From Anaerolineales bacterium (GTDB lineage Bacteria > Chloroflexota > Anaerolineae > Anaerolineales > Villigracilaceae), in contig JADGQD010000079.1 in NCBI GenBank assembly GCA_017882065.1, forward strand, positions 1 to 8,683: a stretch of 8,683 bases of DNA. Direction: 5' to 3'. Positions within the stretch are counted from its first letter, which is position 1. Each line of letters starts with the position of its first letter. The notes under the pieces were generated by a model. It was not told where the DNA came from and did no database searches. It worked only from the letters and a program-made list of their open reading frames with translations. This document shows positions 1-6,073 of the stretch, one piece after another. A program made the translations under genes and the position numbers.

Positions 1-1
1 G

Positions 2-304
2 GCCTGGAAGCAACATGTCGCCTACTCCAACAACCCGGTCCGCTCGGCGGGCGAACTAAAAAAACTGCTGGGCATGATGCGTGAATCGCTTCCGCAGGTT
101 AAGGCCCCGGTGCTGCTGATCCATTCGCGCAATGACGACTATGTTATCCGTGACAGCATGGAGAAAATTCATGCCGCTCTCGGCAGCACTGACAAGCACA
201 TGTTGTGGGTCGAAGGCGGCGGGCACGTTATTACTGAGGAGCCGACGCGCGAGACGGTCTTCAAGGCCGCGGCTGATTTCATCAAGCGGGTTGCCTCTGC
301 ATGA
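2..304 (+). CDS. Alpha/beta-hydrolase (carboxylesterase type), C-terminal fragment
   Basis: Only the last 100 residues are in the window; the frame is open to the left edge, so the start and the nucleophile serine lie outside. The visible part has the end of a serine-hydrolase fold: a beta strand reading VKAPVLLIHSRNDDYV, where the Asp at bases 134-136 fits the catalytic acid of the GRxDxxV pattern, and WVEGGGHVITEEP, where the His at 224-226 fits the catalytic histidine. The pattern strand–Asp loop–'SGHV'–helix resembles Est30-type carboxylesterases and monoacylglycerol-lipase-like hydrolases, which cleave ester bonds in the cytoplasm. The natural substrate cannot be told. Its TGA overlaps the ATG of the MFS gene by four bases (ATGA), so the two are probably co-transcribed and translationally coupled. 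The family assignment is firm; the esterase subtype is an inference. Confidence 0.85.
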   Translation, partial: AWKQHVAYSNNPVRSAGELKKLLGMMRESLPQVKAPVLLIHSRNDDYVIRDSMEKIHAALGSTDKHMLWVEGGGHVITEEPTRETVFKAAADFIKRVASA

Positions 305-1455
305 GCGTTGACCTGATCCTGCTGTTTGCTTCCCTCTTCACCTGGGGGATAGGCGAGGGATTGTTTATCTATTTCCAGCCCATCTATTTGCAGCAACTGG
401 GCGCGAGCACGATGACCATTGCCATGGTCTTCAGCGCGTTCGGACTGGCGATGATGCTGGCGCATATCCCGGCCGGCTACCTGGCCGACCGCATCGGACG
501 GAAACCGATCATCGTTGCGGCCTGGACCTCCGGCCTGGCTGCCACCTGGGTGATGGCCCTGGCCCGGACGCTGCCCGTCTTCATCGTCGGGGTGCTGCTT
601 TACGGGCTGACGGCTTTCGTCTCTGCGCCGTTGAACTCTTACGTGACGGCGGCGCGTGGAAAACTTACCCCGGTGCGCGCCATGACCTTGATGTCGGCTG
701 CTTTCAACCTCGGCGCGGTGCTCGGACCGATCTCCGGCGGCTGGCTCGGTGACCGCTTCGGCCTGAGGACCGTTTACCTGGTCGCGGCCTGCATCTTCAT
801 CGTCTCGACGGGTATCCTGCTCTTCATCCGTTCCCAGCCGCGCGACGAACATGACCCTGCCGCGCCCCCGGCCAAACTGTGGACGAACACGCGCTTCATC
901 ACGTTAGTGGGGATTGTCTTCGTGGCGATGTTCGTCATGTATCTACCCCAGCCGCTGACACCCAAATTCCTGCAAAACGAGCGCGGGCTGTCGCTGGGAT
1001 CCATCGGCTTGCTCGGCTCGGTGGGCAGCTTTGGGAATGCAGCGCTGAATCTGATCCTGGGGCAGGTCGCGGCCCGCACCGGATTCCTGCTGGCGCAGGT
1101 CTCGGTGGCGGCTTTCAGCCTGCTGTTATGGAAGGGGATGGGCGTGCCCTGGTACGCCCTGGGCTTCTTCCTGCTTGGCGGGTACCGCGCCACCCGCTCG
1201 TTCATCTTCGCTCAAGCGCGGCCGCTGGTCCACCCGGCGCAGATGGGCCTCGCCTACGGTGTGGCCGAGACCTTCAACGCATTATCCATGACCCTGGCTC
1301 CGCTGCTGGCAGGGGTTTTGTACACCCATGCGCCGGTTGTGGTGTACCCGGTCAGCTTGGGGTTGGTGGGGGTGGCGATTTTGCTCACCATTGCATTTGC
1401 GCCGCGCCAGCCGGATGAAGAACCGGCCGCGGCCAGCCAGTCCCTTGAAATTTGA
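301..1455 (+). CDS. MFS family transporter
   Basis: 384-residue integral membrane protein of the major facilitator superfamily, the usual length for a 12-helix member. Visible marks: hydrophobic segments from residue 3 onward; the motif A loop between helices 2 and 3, GYLADRIGRKP (residues 59-69); a motif C-like glycine/proline stretch, GAVLGPISGG (about 137-146), typical of antiporter-type MFS; a related loop GWLGDRFGLR after it; and a charged central cytoplasmic loop (about 176-195, RSQPRDEHD) dividing the two six-helix halves. The C-terminal tail (PRQPDEEPAAA) is polar. It probably exports a small molecule by proton antiport, but nothing in the sequence identifies the substrate. The ATG at 301 overlaps the upstream hydrolase stop (ATGA) and no strong Shine-Dalgarno precedes it, so coupling to the upstream gene is likely. 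A hydrolase, an exporter and an MBL-fold hydrolase in one operon could serve detoxification, but that is speculation. Confidence 0.9.
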   Translation: MSVDLILLFASLFTWGIGEGLFIYFQPIYLQQLGASTMTIAMVFSAFGLAMMLAHIPAGYLADRIGRKPIIVAAWTSGLAATWVMALARTLPVFIVGVLLYGLTAFVSAPLNSYVTAARGKLTPVRAMTLMSAAFNLGAVLGPISGGWLGDRFGLRTVYLVAACIFIVSTGILLFIRSQPRDEHDPAAPPAKLWTNTRFITLVGIVFVAMFVMYLPQPLTPKFLQNERGLSLGSIGLLGSVGSFGNAALNLILGQVAARTGFLLAQVSVAAFSLLLWKGMGVPWYALGFFLLGGYRATRSFIFAQARPLVHPAQMGLAYGVAETFNALSMTLAPLLAGVLYTHAPVVVYPVSLGLVGVAILLTIAFAPRQPDEEPAAASQSLEI

Positions 1456-1457
1456 CC

Positions 1458-2177
1458 ATGCTCGAAATCATCCGTCTGGTCTTAGGGCCAGTTTCCACGA
1501 ACTGTTACCTGATCGCCGACCCTGACTCTGGCGATGCCGCAGTGATTGACCCGGCCTGGGACGGCAAGGTTATTCTGGCGGAAGCGCAAAAGCGCGGCTG
1601 GAAGATCGGTCAACTCTGGTACACGCACGCCCATTTCGACCACTTCGGCGGTGCGGCCGAGATCGCCGACGCGCTGAATACTTCGACTTACCCTTCACCC
1701 TCCCGGCAGGACACCGGGACGGTGTGCGGGTACTGCGCGGGTACGATGTCGCTCAGCACAAGTCCGCTGCCAATCGTTGCCCTTCATCCACTCGAACATG
1801 ACCTGTGGAAAAACCAGGGCGGTGCGCCGCTTTTTGGAATGCGCATTGATCCCGGCCCGGAGCCGACGGTTGACCTCGCTCACGGCCAGATTTTACGTTT
1901 GGGAAATATCGAATTCGAGGTGCGGCATACACCCGGCCATACCCCCGGCCACGTTGTCTTTTACTGCGCAAAGGAAGCCGTGCTGTTCAGCGGCGATCTG
2001 ATCTTTCAAGGCAGCGTTGGCCGAACCGACCTCCCCGGTGGAGATTGGAATACATTGATGGAGAGCATCCGCGACCAGGTCTACATCCTACCCAACGAGA
2101 CGCGCATCTTGCCGGGCCATGGTGAGGAGACGAGGGTTGGAGAGGAGAAGAGCGAAAACCCGTTCGTCCGCGGCTGA
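1458..2177 (+). CDS. MBL-fold metallo-hydrolase, glyoxalase II-like, with an extra internal segment
   Basis: 239-residue metallo-beta-lactamase-fold enzyme of the YcbL/glyoxalase II-like group, which hydrolyses thioesters such as S-lactoylglutathione-type compounds; the true substrate is unknown. The dinuclear metal site is complete: THAHFDH (H57, H59, D61, H62), H161 in HTPGHTPGH, D180 in LFSGD, and H221 in LPGHGEET. The GSVGRTDLPGGD loop (185-196) is also typical. I start it at ATG 1458; an in-frame TTG at 1452 overlaps the MFS stop and would add only two residues (MT). The ATG start gives the usual N-terminus, MLEIIRLVLGPVSTNCYL. The oddity is residues 76-102 (27 aa, containing CGYC), which sit between DALNT and PLPIVALHPLEHD, where relatives I know run directly together. 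Without them the protein would be about 212 residues, the common length. The extra stretch is in frame and avoids the metal ligands, so activity may be kept. Confidence 0.9.
   Translation: MLEIIRLVLGPVSTNCYLIADPDSGDAAVIDPAWDGKVILAEAQKRGWKIGQLWYTHAHFDHFGGAAEIADALNTSTYPSPSRQDTGTVCGYCAGTMSLSTSPLPIVALHPLEHDLWKNQGGAPLFGMRIDPGPEPTVDLAHGQILRLGNIEFEVRHTPGHTPGHVVFYCAKEAVLFSGDLIFQGSVGRTDLPGGDWNTLMESIRDQVYILPNETRILPGHGEETRVGEEKSENPFVRG
1683..1763 (+). repeat. Putative small inserted repeat inside the MBL-fold gene
   Basis: These 81 bases encode the 27-residue extra segment of the MBL-fold protein. They are rich in local symmetry: a perfect 6-bp hairpin ACACCG-GGA-CGGTGT at 1711-1725; TCCCGG (1701-1706) complementary to CCGGGA (1714-1719); and an 8-base direct repeat GCGGGTAC at 1726-1733 and 1737-1744. 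The edges read ACTTCGACTTAC at 1680 and GCTCAGCACAAGT ending at 1763, so ACTT and AAGT form short inverted ends. The edges remind me of TTCGACT…CGCTCAG interspersed repeats seen in some bacterial genomes; that is memory, not a search. The length is a multiple of three with no stop, so the gene stays open. The boundaries are approximate. An ordinary lineage-specific loop is the alternative. Confidence 0.4.
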
Positions 2178-2246
2178 GGGTATGAGCAGATAGCGTGCGT
2201 ATCTGACGAAAGAACAGGGCAACAGCAGGTGGCTTTCCTTTTTAGT
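2178..2246. other. Convergent intergenic gap
   Basis: 69 bases between the plus-strand MBL-fold gene and the minus-strand azlD gene, whose 3' ends face each other. It contains a weak hairpin, CAGATA-GCGTGCG-TATCTG (2189-2207), with no T-run after it on the plus strand, and a T-rich stretch near 2236-2243 without a clear stem. Termination is expected here for both operons, but no convincing intrinsic terminator is visible. Confidence 0.5.
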
Positions 2247-2570
2247 TTAAACCATCCCCAGGACAGCCTGGAAAATCAATAGCGCGGCCATTCCCACAAT
2301 GATGGTCAGCAGGACGTTTTTTGTGCGCCAGGCTACCAGTATGGCCAGCGCGCCGGCGTAGAGTTGCGGGTTTCGTAGAGAGAGGTCCAGAATGGCGTTA
2401 CGGGAGGCGAGTTCGGGCAGGATGATGGCAGAGAGCACCGCTGCCGGGACAAAACGCAGGCCGCGCCGGAACCAATTGGGGACCTTGATGCGGTCGAGCA
2501 GGAGGATGAACGAGAGCCGGGTGCCATAAGTCAACAAGCCAGCAAGCAGGATGACCAGCCAGAGACTCAT
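2247..2570 (-). CDS. azlD: AzlD family branched-chain amino-acid transport subunit
   Basis: 107-residue, strongly hydrophobic protein with the AzlD pattern: N-terminal helix MSLWLVILLAGLLTYGTR, the conserved arginine-containing turn, RRGLRFVPAAVLSAIILPEL (about 35-53), and two C-terminal hydrophobic segments. About four membrane helices are expected, and the length is typical of AzlD (roughly 100-110). It works in the cytoplasmic membrane as the small partner of AzlC in exporting branched-chain amino acids or their analogues. I chose the ATG at 2568-2570, not the longer open frame reaching 2831, because the protein from this methionine is the full family length. That ATG also overlaps the azlC stop by four bases (ATGA) and is preceded by GGAAGGAAGG within azlC. 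The extra upstream residues are azlC read in another frame. The AzlC/AzlD pairing makes the call secure; the exact substrate is inferred. Confidence 0.92.
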   Translation of the reverse strand: MSLWLVILLAGLLTYGTRLSFILLLDRIKVPNWFRRGLRFVPAAVLSAIILPELASRNAILDLSLRNPQLYAGALAILVAWRTKNVLLTIIVGMAALLIFQAVLGMV

Positions 2571-3253
2571 TTCGGCCTTCCTTCCATCAGAAGGCCGGTA
2601 AGGATGCCGATGAAAGCAGCGACCAGCAGCCCGGTCTTGAAGGAGAAACCAAAAGTCAGCACGCCGACCAGGGCGGCTGTGACGGCCGCCGTGACGCTGG
2701 CCTTGTCCTTGAGCGCTGGGACGACCAGGGCGATGAAGGTCAGCGGGAGGATAAAACCGAGCGGCCAGTTCTGCGGGAGTTGCGCGCCGATGAAGATACC
2801 AATCGCCGTGCTGACCTGCCAGGTCGTCCACAGGGTCAGCCCGGCGCCGAGGAAGTACCAGTGCTTGTGAGCCGGGTCACTTTCCTGATTGTAGTGGGTG
2901 ATGGTGACGACGTAGGCTTCGTCGGTGAGCAGGTAGGCGAGCAGGAACTTCCAGCCCGGGGTGAGGTGACGCACGTGCGGCGCGACGGAGGCGCTGTAAA
3001 GTGCGTGGCGCAGGTTAACGACGAACACTACCAGGATGATAGCCAGGCCCGAAACGCCAGTTCCCATCATCTCGGCGGCGATGAACTGGGCCGAACCGGC
3101 GAAGATGATGGAGGACATCGCCTGGGCAGCGGTTACCATCAGGCGGGAACTGATCGCCAGTGCGCCGAAGATAAGCCCAAAAGGGGCAACTCCAAGTAAG
3201 ATGGGAGACTCATCTCGCACGCCGTTCCAGAATTCCTGTTTCCGTGTTGTCAT
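2567..3253 (-). CDS. azlC: AzlC family branched-chain amino-acid permease
   Basis: 228-residue membrane protein with the family signatures in order: SPILLGVAPFGLIFGALA (about 16-33), SSIIFAGSAQFIAAEM (47-62), NLRHALYSASVAPHV (80-94), LLTDEAYVVT (108-117), then four or so hydrophobic segments to the C-terminus. It is the large subunit of the AzlCD exporter of the LIV-E class, which pumps branched-chain amino acids out of the cytoplasm when in excess. The ATG at 3251-3253 has a good Shine-Dalgarno, GGAAGGA, five bases upstream, supporting this start. azlD follows with a four-base overlap. rny lies 75 bases upstream on the same strand with a strong hairpin between, so azlCD may be expressed apart from recX-rny, although I see no clear promoter in the gap. 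No regulator gene adjoins it. Confidence 0.94.
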   Translation of the reverse strand: MTTRKQEFWNGVRDESPILLGVAPFGLIFGALAISSRLMVTAAQAMSSIIFAGSAQFIAAEMMGTGVSGLAIILVVFVVNLRHALYSASVAPHVRHLTPGWKFLLAYLLTDEAYVVTITHYNQESDPAHKHWYFLGAGLTLWTTWQVSTAIGIFIGAQLPQNWPLGFILPLTFIALVVPALKDKASVTAAVTAALVGVLTFGFSFKTGLLVAAFIGILTGLLMEGRPK

Positions 3254-3258
3254 AACTA

Positions 3259-3265
3259 TCCTTCC
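3259..3265 (-). promoter_or_regulatory. azlC ribosome binding site
   Basis: Read on the minus strand the sequence is GGAAGGA, TAGTT, ATG: a near-consensus Shine-Dalgarno with a five-base spacer. It fixes the azlC start at 3253. Confidence 0.8.
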
Positions 3266-3292
3266 CGCGCCCGAACCACTCCTGCCATTTAC

Positions 3293-3330
3293 ATCAGGAG
3301 CGAGCCTGCGCTCGCTCCTGATTTTGTTTT
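3293..3330. terminator. Perfect 13-bp hairpin between rny and azlC
   Basis: ATCAGGAGCGAGC (3293-3305) is exactly complementary to GCTCGCTCCTGAT (3310-3322) around a four-base loop, CTGC. It lies six bases beyond the rny stop codon. The T-rich tail (TTTGTTTT, 3323-3330) follows it on the plus strand, whereas both flanking genes run on the minus strand, where the hairpin is followed by GTAAATGG. It may therefore work as a weak or processing-type 3' end for rny, as a terminator of antisense transcription, or be a dispersed palindromic repeat. Confidence 0.6.
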
Positions 3331-4861
3331 ACTTTGCATATTCCGTCGCCCGCGTCTCGCGGATGACCGTCACCCGGATCTGGCCTGGGTACTGCATGGT
3401 TTCCTCTATTTTCTTGGCGATGTCGCGCGCCAGACGGGCCGCTTCCAGATCGTCAATTTCTTCTGGACGGACGATGATGCGGACCTCGCGTCCGGCCTGG
3501 ATGGCGTAGGCCTGCGAGACGCCCTTGAAGGCGGTGGCCATATCCTCCAGGGTGCGGATGCGCTTGATGTAGGCTTCCAGGTCTTCGCGGCGTGCGCCGG
3601 GACGGGCCCCTGAGATCGCATCGGCAGATTCGGTGATGACGGCTTCGACGCTTTCCTGCTCCACCTCGTGGTGATGGCCAGCAATGGCATTGACCACGCT
3701 CGGATTCACGCCGTAGCGTTTGGCAAACTCTGCGCCCAGCAGGGCATGGGTGCCTTCCTGGTTGTGGTCCATGGCCTTGCCCAGATCATGCAGGAAACCG
3801 CCCTGGCGGCAGACGTCTTCGTTGGCGCCCAGTTCGGCGGCCAGGATGCCGGAAAGTTTTGCCACTTCCACGGCGTGAGCCAGTTGGTTTTGCCCGTAGG
3901 ACGTGCGGAACTTGAGCCGGCCCATCATGCGCAGCACTTCCGGGTGCAGACCGGTAACGCCGGCGTCAAAAGCAGCCTGTTCGCCAGCCTCCACGATGAC
4001 TTTGTCCACGGCCTTCTGCTCATCCTCCAGCACCTTTTCGATGTTCGCCGGGTGGATGCGGCCATCCAAAATCAGCCGAGCCAAGGCGCGGCGGGCCACT
4101 TCACGGCGCACCGGCTCGAAGCACGAGATGGTTACGGCCTCGGGAGTATCGTCCACAATAACATCCACTCCGGCGGCTTGCTCGAAGGCACGGATATTGC
4201 GTCCGTTGCGGCCGACAATGCGGCCCTTCATTTCCTCGTTAGGCAGCGGCACGAGAGAAGTGGTAAATTCCGCCACCTGATCTGTGGCAACGCGCTGGAT
4301 GGAATCGGCGATGAGTTTGCGGGCGCGCTTATCGCCCTCCTCGCGTGCTTCCGACTCGATCTGGCGGATGATGCGAGCCATATCATTGCGGGCATCTTTC
4401 TCCACCTCAGCGAGCAGGATGATGCGGGCTTCGTCCACGTTCATCTGGGCCACGCGCTGTAGTTCTACCATCTCCTGCTCGTGCAACTTCTCGATTTCGT
4501 TGGCACGGCGATCCACGGCGCTCTGGTGCTTGTTCACCGTCTGCTCGCGCTGTTCCAGGCGTTCCACACGGCTGTCTAGTTCAGCGCGGCGTTTTTGCAA
4601 ACGCTCGTCTTCCCGGTTCAGTTCGGTGCGCAGGCGGGTGATTTCGCCTTCGGCAGCCTGGGAGATTTTCAGAGCATTGTCGCGTGCCTGGAGTTCGATG
4701 GTACGCGCCTGTTCGCGCGTTTCCTGCAGGAATTTCTCCCCCTTGTCGCGCTGGTTGCGCTGGGCCTTTTCAGTTTGGGCCCGGCTGATAAAAAAGCCAA
4801 TGGCGAGACCCAGGAGCAGGGTCAGGCCGGCAATCGCAATTGCAACAATTGTTTGTATCAT
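3329..4861 (-). CDS. rny: Ribonuclease Y
   Basis: 510-residue membrane-anchored endoribonuclease that starts mRNA decay, close to the usual ~520 residues. Domains in order: an N-terminal membrane helix (about 4-27, VAIAIAGLTLLLGLAIGFFI); a long charged coiled coil (about 30-185, rich in E/R/K/Q); a KH RNA-binding domain with the GRIVGRNGRNIR loop (213-224); and an HD phosphohydrolase domain with RTSYGQNQLAHAVEVA (about 319-334), the HD pair at H358/D359 in GGFLHDLGKAMDH, and AGHHHEVE (394-401). These are the metal-binding residues expected for activity, and nothing is missing. I start it at ATG 4861: AAGGA ends six bases before this ATG, whereas the alternative in-frame TTG at 4867 abuts the AAGGA and could not use it. 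recX lies directly upstream with only two bases between its TGA and this ATG, so the two genes are almost certainly one transcript. Confidence 0.97.
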   Translation of the reverse strand: MIQTIVAIAIAGLTLLLGLAIGFFISRAQTEKAQRNQRDKGEKFLQETREQARTIELQARDNALKISQAAEGEITRLRTELNREDERLQKRRAELDSRVERLEQREQTVNKHQSAVDRRANEIEKLHEQEMVELQRVAQMNVDEARIILLAEVEKDARNDMARIIRQIESEAREEGDKRARKLIADSIQRVATDQVAEFTTSLVPLPNEEMKGRIVGRNGRNIRAFEQAAGVDVIVDDTPEAVTISCFEPVRREVARRALARLILDGRIHPANIEKVLEDEQKAVDKVIVEAGEQAAFDAGVTGLHPEVLRMMGRLKFRTSYGQNQLAHAVEVAKLSGILAAELGANEDVCRQGGFLHDLGKAMDHNQEGTHALLGAEFAKRYGVNPSVVNAIAGHHHEVEQESVEAVITESADAISGARPGARREDLEAYIKRIRTLEDMATAFKGVSQAYAIQAGREVRIIVRPEEIDDLEAARLARDIAKKIEETMQYPGQIRVTVIRETRATEYAK

Positions 4862-4863
4862 GG

Positions 4864-5520
4864 TCAATCCTTATCATCAAGAGTTCCCCCGTCATCCGCC
4901 GTCCGGGTTTCTTTCCAGACTTCAGAGACGACCGGGGACAGGGTAGTGTACGAGAAGCCGCGGCGGGCGAGAAATCCGCTTAACTTCTGGCGGAACTCGA
5001 GCCATTCCAGACCCGCTAACCGCCGCGCGTATTTCCGGGCGGCCTCGAAGGCCAGGGCTTCCTCGTCCACCTGTTCATCCAGCACAGGCTGGACAATCTC
5101 GTCGCTGAGACCTTTGCGCCGCAACTCCATCCGCAGCGCCAACTTACTGCGCGGCTGGAAGGTGTTACGGTTTTCGACCCAGGCCCGGGCGAATTCCTGG
5201 TCATTGACCAGCCCGGCGAGCTGGAGGCGGTTCATAGTCTCCTCGACGAGAGCTTCGGGGGTACCACGTTTCGTAAGGTTCTGACGTACTTCCGCCGAGG
5301 AGCGCGGACGATAGCTCAGGAAGTGCAGGGCTTTCTGGTAGGCCATTTCGTTTGCATCTTCGGCCTGCAGGGCGGCGATCTTCTCTTCGCTCAGTTCCTG
5401 CCCCACCTTCAGCCAGCCGGCAGTGATACGGGCCAGCCCGAAGGCGAAATCCCCGTCCAGGTAGATGTTCACCCGCTGGGGGTTCTTTTGCTGGGGTTCG
5501 ATCGCCGTGATTTTGTGCAT
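4864..5520 (-). CDS. recX: Regulatory protein RecX
   Basis: 218-residue, mainly helical protein that binds RecA filaments in the cytoplasm and modulates recombination and SOS induction. A basic N-terminal segment (NPQRVNIYLDGDFAFGLA, 13-30) precedes the RecX three-helix repeats: ALHFLSYRPRSSAEVRQNL (64-82), LQLAGLVNDQEFARAWVENR (99-118), LALRMELRRKGLSDEIV (127-143), and a last repeat FRQKLSGFLARRGFSYTTL (176-194). The length is within the family range. The reading frame stays open to 5622, but I start at ATG 5518-5520: GGGGAG lies about seven bases upstream, and the 34 residues before it (a Cys/Pro-rich stretch) do not look like RecX. recA is not in the window. It is followed immediately by rny on the same strand. 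Confidence 0.92.
   Translation of the reverse strand: MHKITAIEPQQKNPQRVNIYLDGDFAFGLARITAGWLKVGQELSEEKIAALQAEDANEMAYQKALHFLSYRPRSSAEVRQNLTKRGTPEALVEETMNRLQLAGLVNDQEFARAWVENRNTFQPRSKLALRMELRRKGLSDEIVQPVLDEQVDEEALAFEAARKYARRLAGLEWLEFRQKLSGFLARRGFSYTTLSPVVSEVWKETRTADDGGTLDDKD
4868..4872 (-). promoter_or_regulatory. rny ribosome binding site
   Basis: AAGGA on the minus strand, six bases before the ATG at 4861 and inside the end of recX. It decides the start codon: it is correctly spaced for the ATG and has zero spacing to the in-frame TTG. Confidence 0.75.
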
Positions 5521-5527
5521 CGTTTTG

Positions 5528-5547
5528 CTCCCCTTTCTCAAAGGGAG
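5528..5547 (-). promoter_or_regulatory. recX ribosome binding site within a hairpin
   Basis: On the minus strand CTCCCTTT (5547-5540), a GAG loop and AAAGGGGAG (5536-5528) pair as an eight-base stem with one bulged G. The 3' arm contains the recX Shine-Dalgarno (GGGGAG, seven bases before the ATG), so folding would hide it. The structure is directly visible; a regulatory role is inferred. Confidence 0.5.
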
Positions 5548-5561
5548 ATTGCTTAAATATA

Positions 5562-5600
5562 CACAGCCGCAGGTCGCCTGTAATAGGGGCCACGGCTGTG
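5562..5600 (-). repeat. Nested inverted repeat in the recX leader region
   Basis: CACAGCCG (5562-5569) is complementary to CGGCTGTG (5593-5600), and between them CAGG-TCG-CCTG (5570-5580) forms a second small stem stacked on the first. On the minus strand this would be a two-part hairpin about 15 bases upstream of the RBS-masking hairpin of recX, if transcription starts further upstream. It could be a leader RNA structure or a protein-binding site. Confidence 0.4.
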
Positions 5601-5669
5601 GAAAAATCTCCTGGATGTCCATCTGTTCTGCATCCCGCCCGGGGCAAAGATACAGATGGTTTTATCGGG

Positions 5670-5694
5670 AACCGGTTACGGGTCCGGTACCGGA
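5670..5694. repeat. Pair of palindromes, possible operator
   Basis: AACCGGTT (5670-5677) and the perfect 12-base palindrome TCCGGTACCGGA (5683-5694) have centres 15 bases apart. They lie in the middle of the divergent intergenic region. Such symmetry suits a dimeric DNA-binding regulator, but no regulator gene is adjacent and chance is possible in GC-rich DNA. Confidence 0.3.
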
Positions 5695-6025
5695 TGCGGG
5701 TTGTGAGGGGAAGCCCTTAATCCTTCAAATAACCTGTCCTGCTTTCGTCCGCATGTTCGTTCCGTTCAGACTTCCCATAAAAGATGCCCGTGTTTCGGGT
5801 CAAGGGGCAAACCCGGGATTTTCCAAGAGTTCCGTTTCAAGCCGTGACGCCATCTATACTGAGTACAAAAGCGGCGCGTCCAATATCCAGACAGCACTAT
5901 TATACATTATAAAATCCCGGTTCCCTGGTCGGATTCCGACTTTTGGCTGCAATTCTTCACCGAAAAGGGGGAAAGGCGTTTGTATTTATTGTGACCAAAG
6001 GAACTAACAAACCTCTTCCATCTTG

Positions 6026-6034
6026 TGGGATAAT
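6026..6034 (+). promoter_or_regulatory. Candidate extended -10 promoter of the malic enzyme gene
   Basis: TGGGATAAT combines a TG-n extension with GATAAT, 39 bases before the ATG at 6074. No good -35 box is seen 17 bases upstream (AACAAA). A transcript starting near 6041 would have a leader of about 33 bases carrying the AGGAGG site. Confidence 0.4.
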
Positions 6035-6063
6035 GGAGCGGTTGACGAAATAAGGTTCCCACT

Positions 6064-6069
6064 AGGAGG
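6064..6069 (+). promoter_or_regulatory. Malic enzyme ribosome binding site
   Basis: Consensus AGGAGG with a four-base spacer (TTAT) to the ATG at 6074. It settles the start against the in-frame upstream ATG at 6023, which has no such site and would add 17 residues (MWDNGAVDE…) that are not family-like. Confidence 0.85.
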
Positions 6070-6073
6070 TTAT

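Larger units (their letters stand above)
5521..6073. other. Divergent intergenic region between recX and the malic enzyme gene
   Basis: About 550 bases with no gene I believe. A plus-strand frame stays open to 6007, but it starts inside recX on the opposite strand, has no ribosome site, and reads like a random peptide. The region is more AT-rich than its flanks in the part around 5885-5915. It must hold the promoters of recX (minus) and the malic enzyme (plus). Other visible structure: CCATCTGT (5619-5626) complementary to ACAGATGG (5652-5659), followed by TTTT; palindromes at 5670-5694; a ten-base inverted repeat CCGGGATTTT (5813-5822) and AAAATCCCGG (5911-5920); and GTCGG-ATT-CCGAC at 5928-5940. 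A weak minus-strand promoter candidate for recX is TTGGAC (5883-5878) with TATAGA (5858-5853), spaced 19 bases. Confidence 0.6.

Noticed and set aside
169..852. Minus-strand open frame (227 codons) opposite the hydrolase and MFS genes
   Set aside because: It has an extreme Arg/His/Gln/Asp-rich low-complexity composition, spans two real genes on the other strand, and shows no start signal.
2571..2831. N-terminal extension of azlD (87 extra codons)
   Set aside because: It overlaps azlC in another frame and encodes an Arg/His/Pro/Gly-rich string. The ATG at 2570 gives a standard-length AzlD with a four-base overlap.
3668..4462. Plus-strand open frame (264 codons) opposite rny
   Set aside because: It is antisense to the KH, HD and coiled-coil coding region of rny and has no family motif or ribosome site, so it is a composition shadow.
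5521..5622. N-terminal extension of recX (34 codons)
   Set aside because: It has no ribosome site, is not RecX-like, and contains the leader hairpins. The ATG at 5520 has a well-spaced GGGGAG.
5928..5944. GTCGG-ATT-CCGAC followed by TTTT as a terminator
   Set aside because: The stem is only five bases, the T-tract is short, and no gene lies upstream on that strand for it to terminate.
5465..6007. Plus-strand open frame (180 codons) in the recX–malic enzyme gap
   Set aside because: It begins inside recX on the opposite strand, lacks a ribosome site, and its peptide shows no domain, signal or steady hydrophobic pattern. The gap is better read as regulatory DNA.
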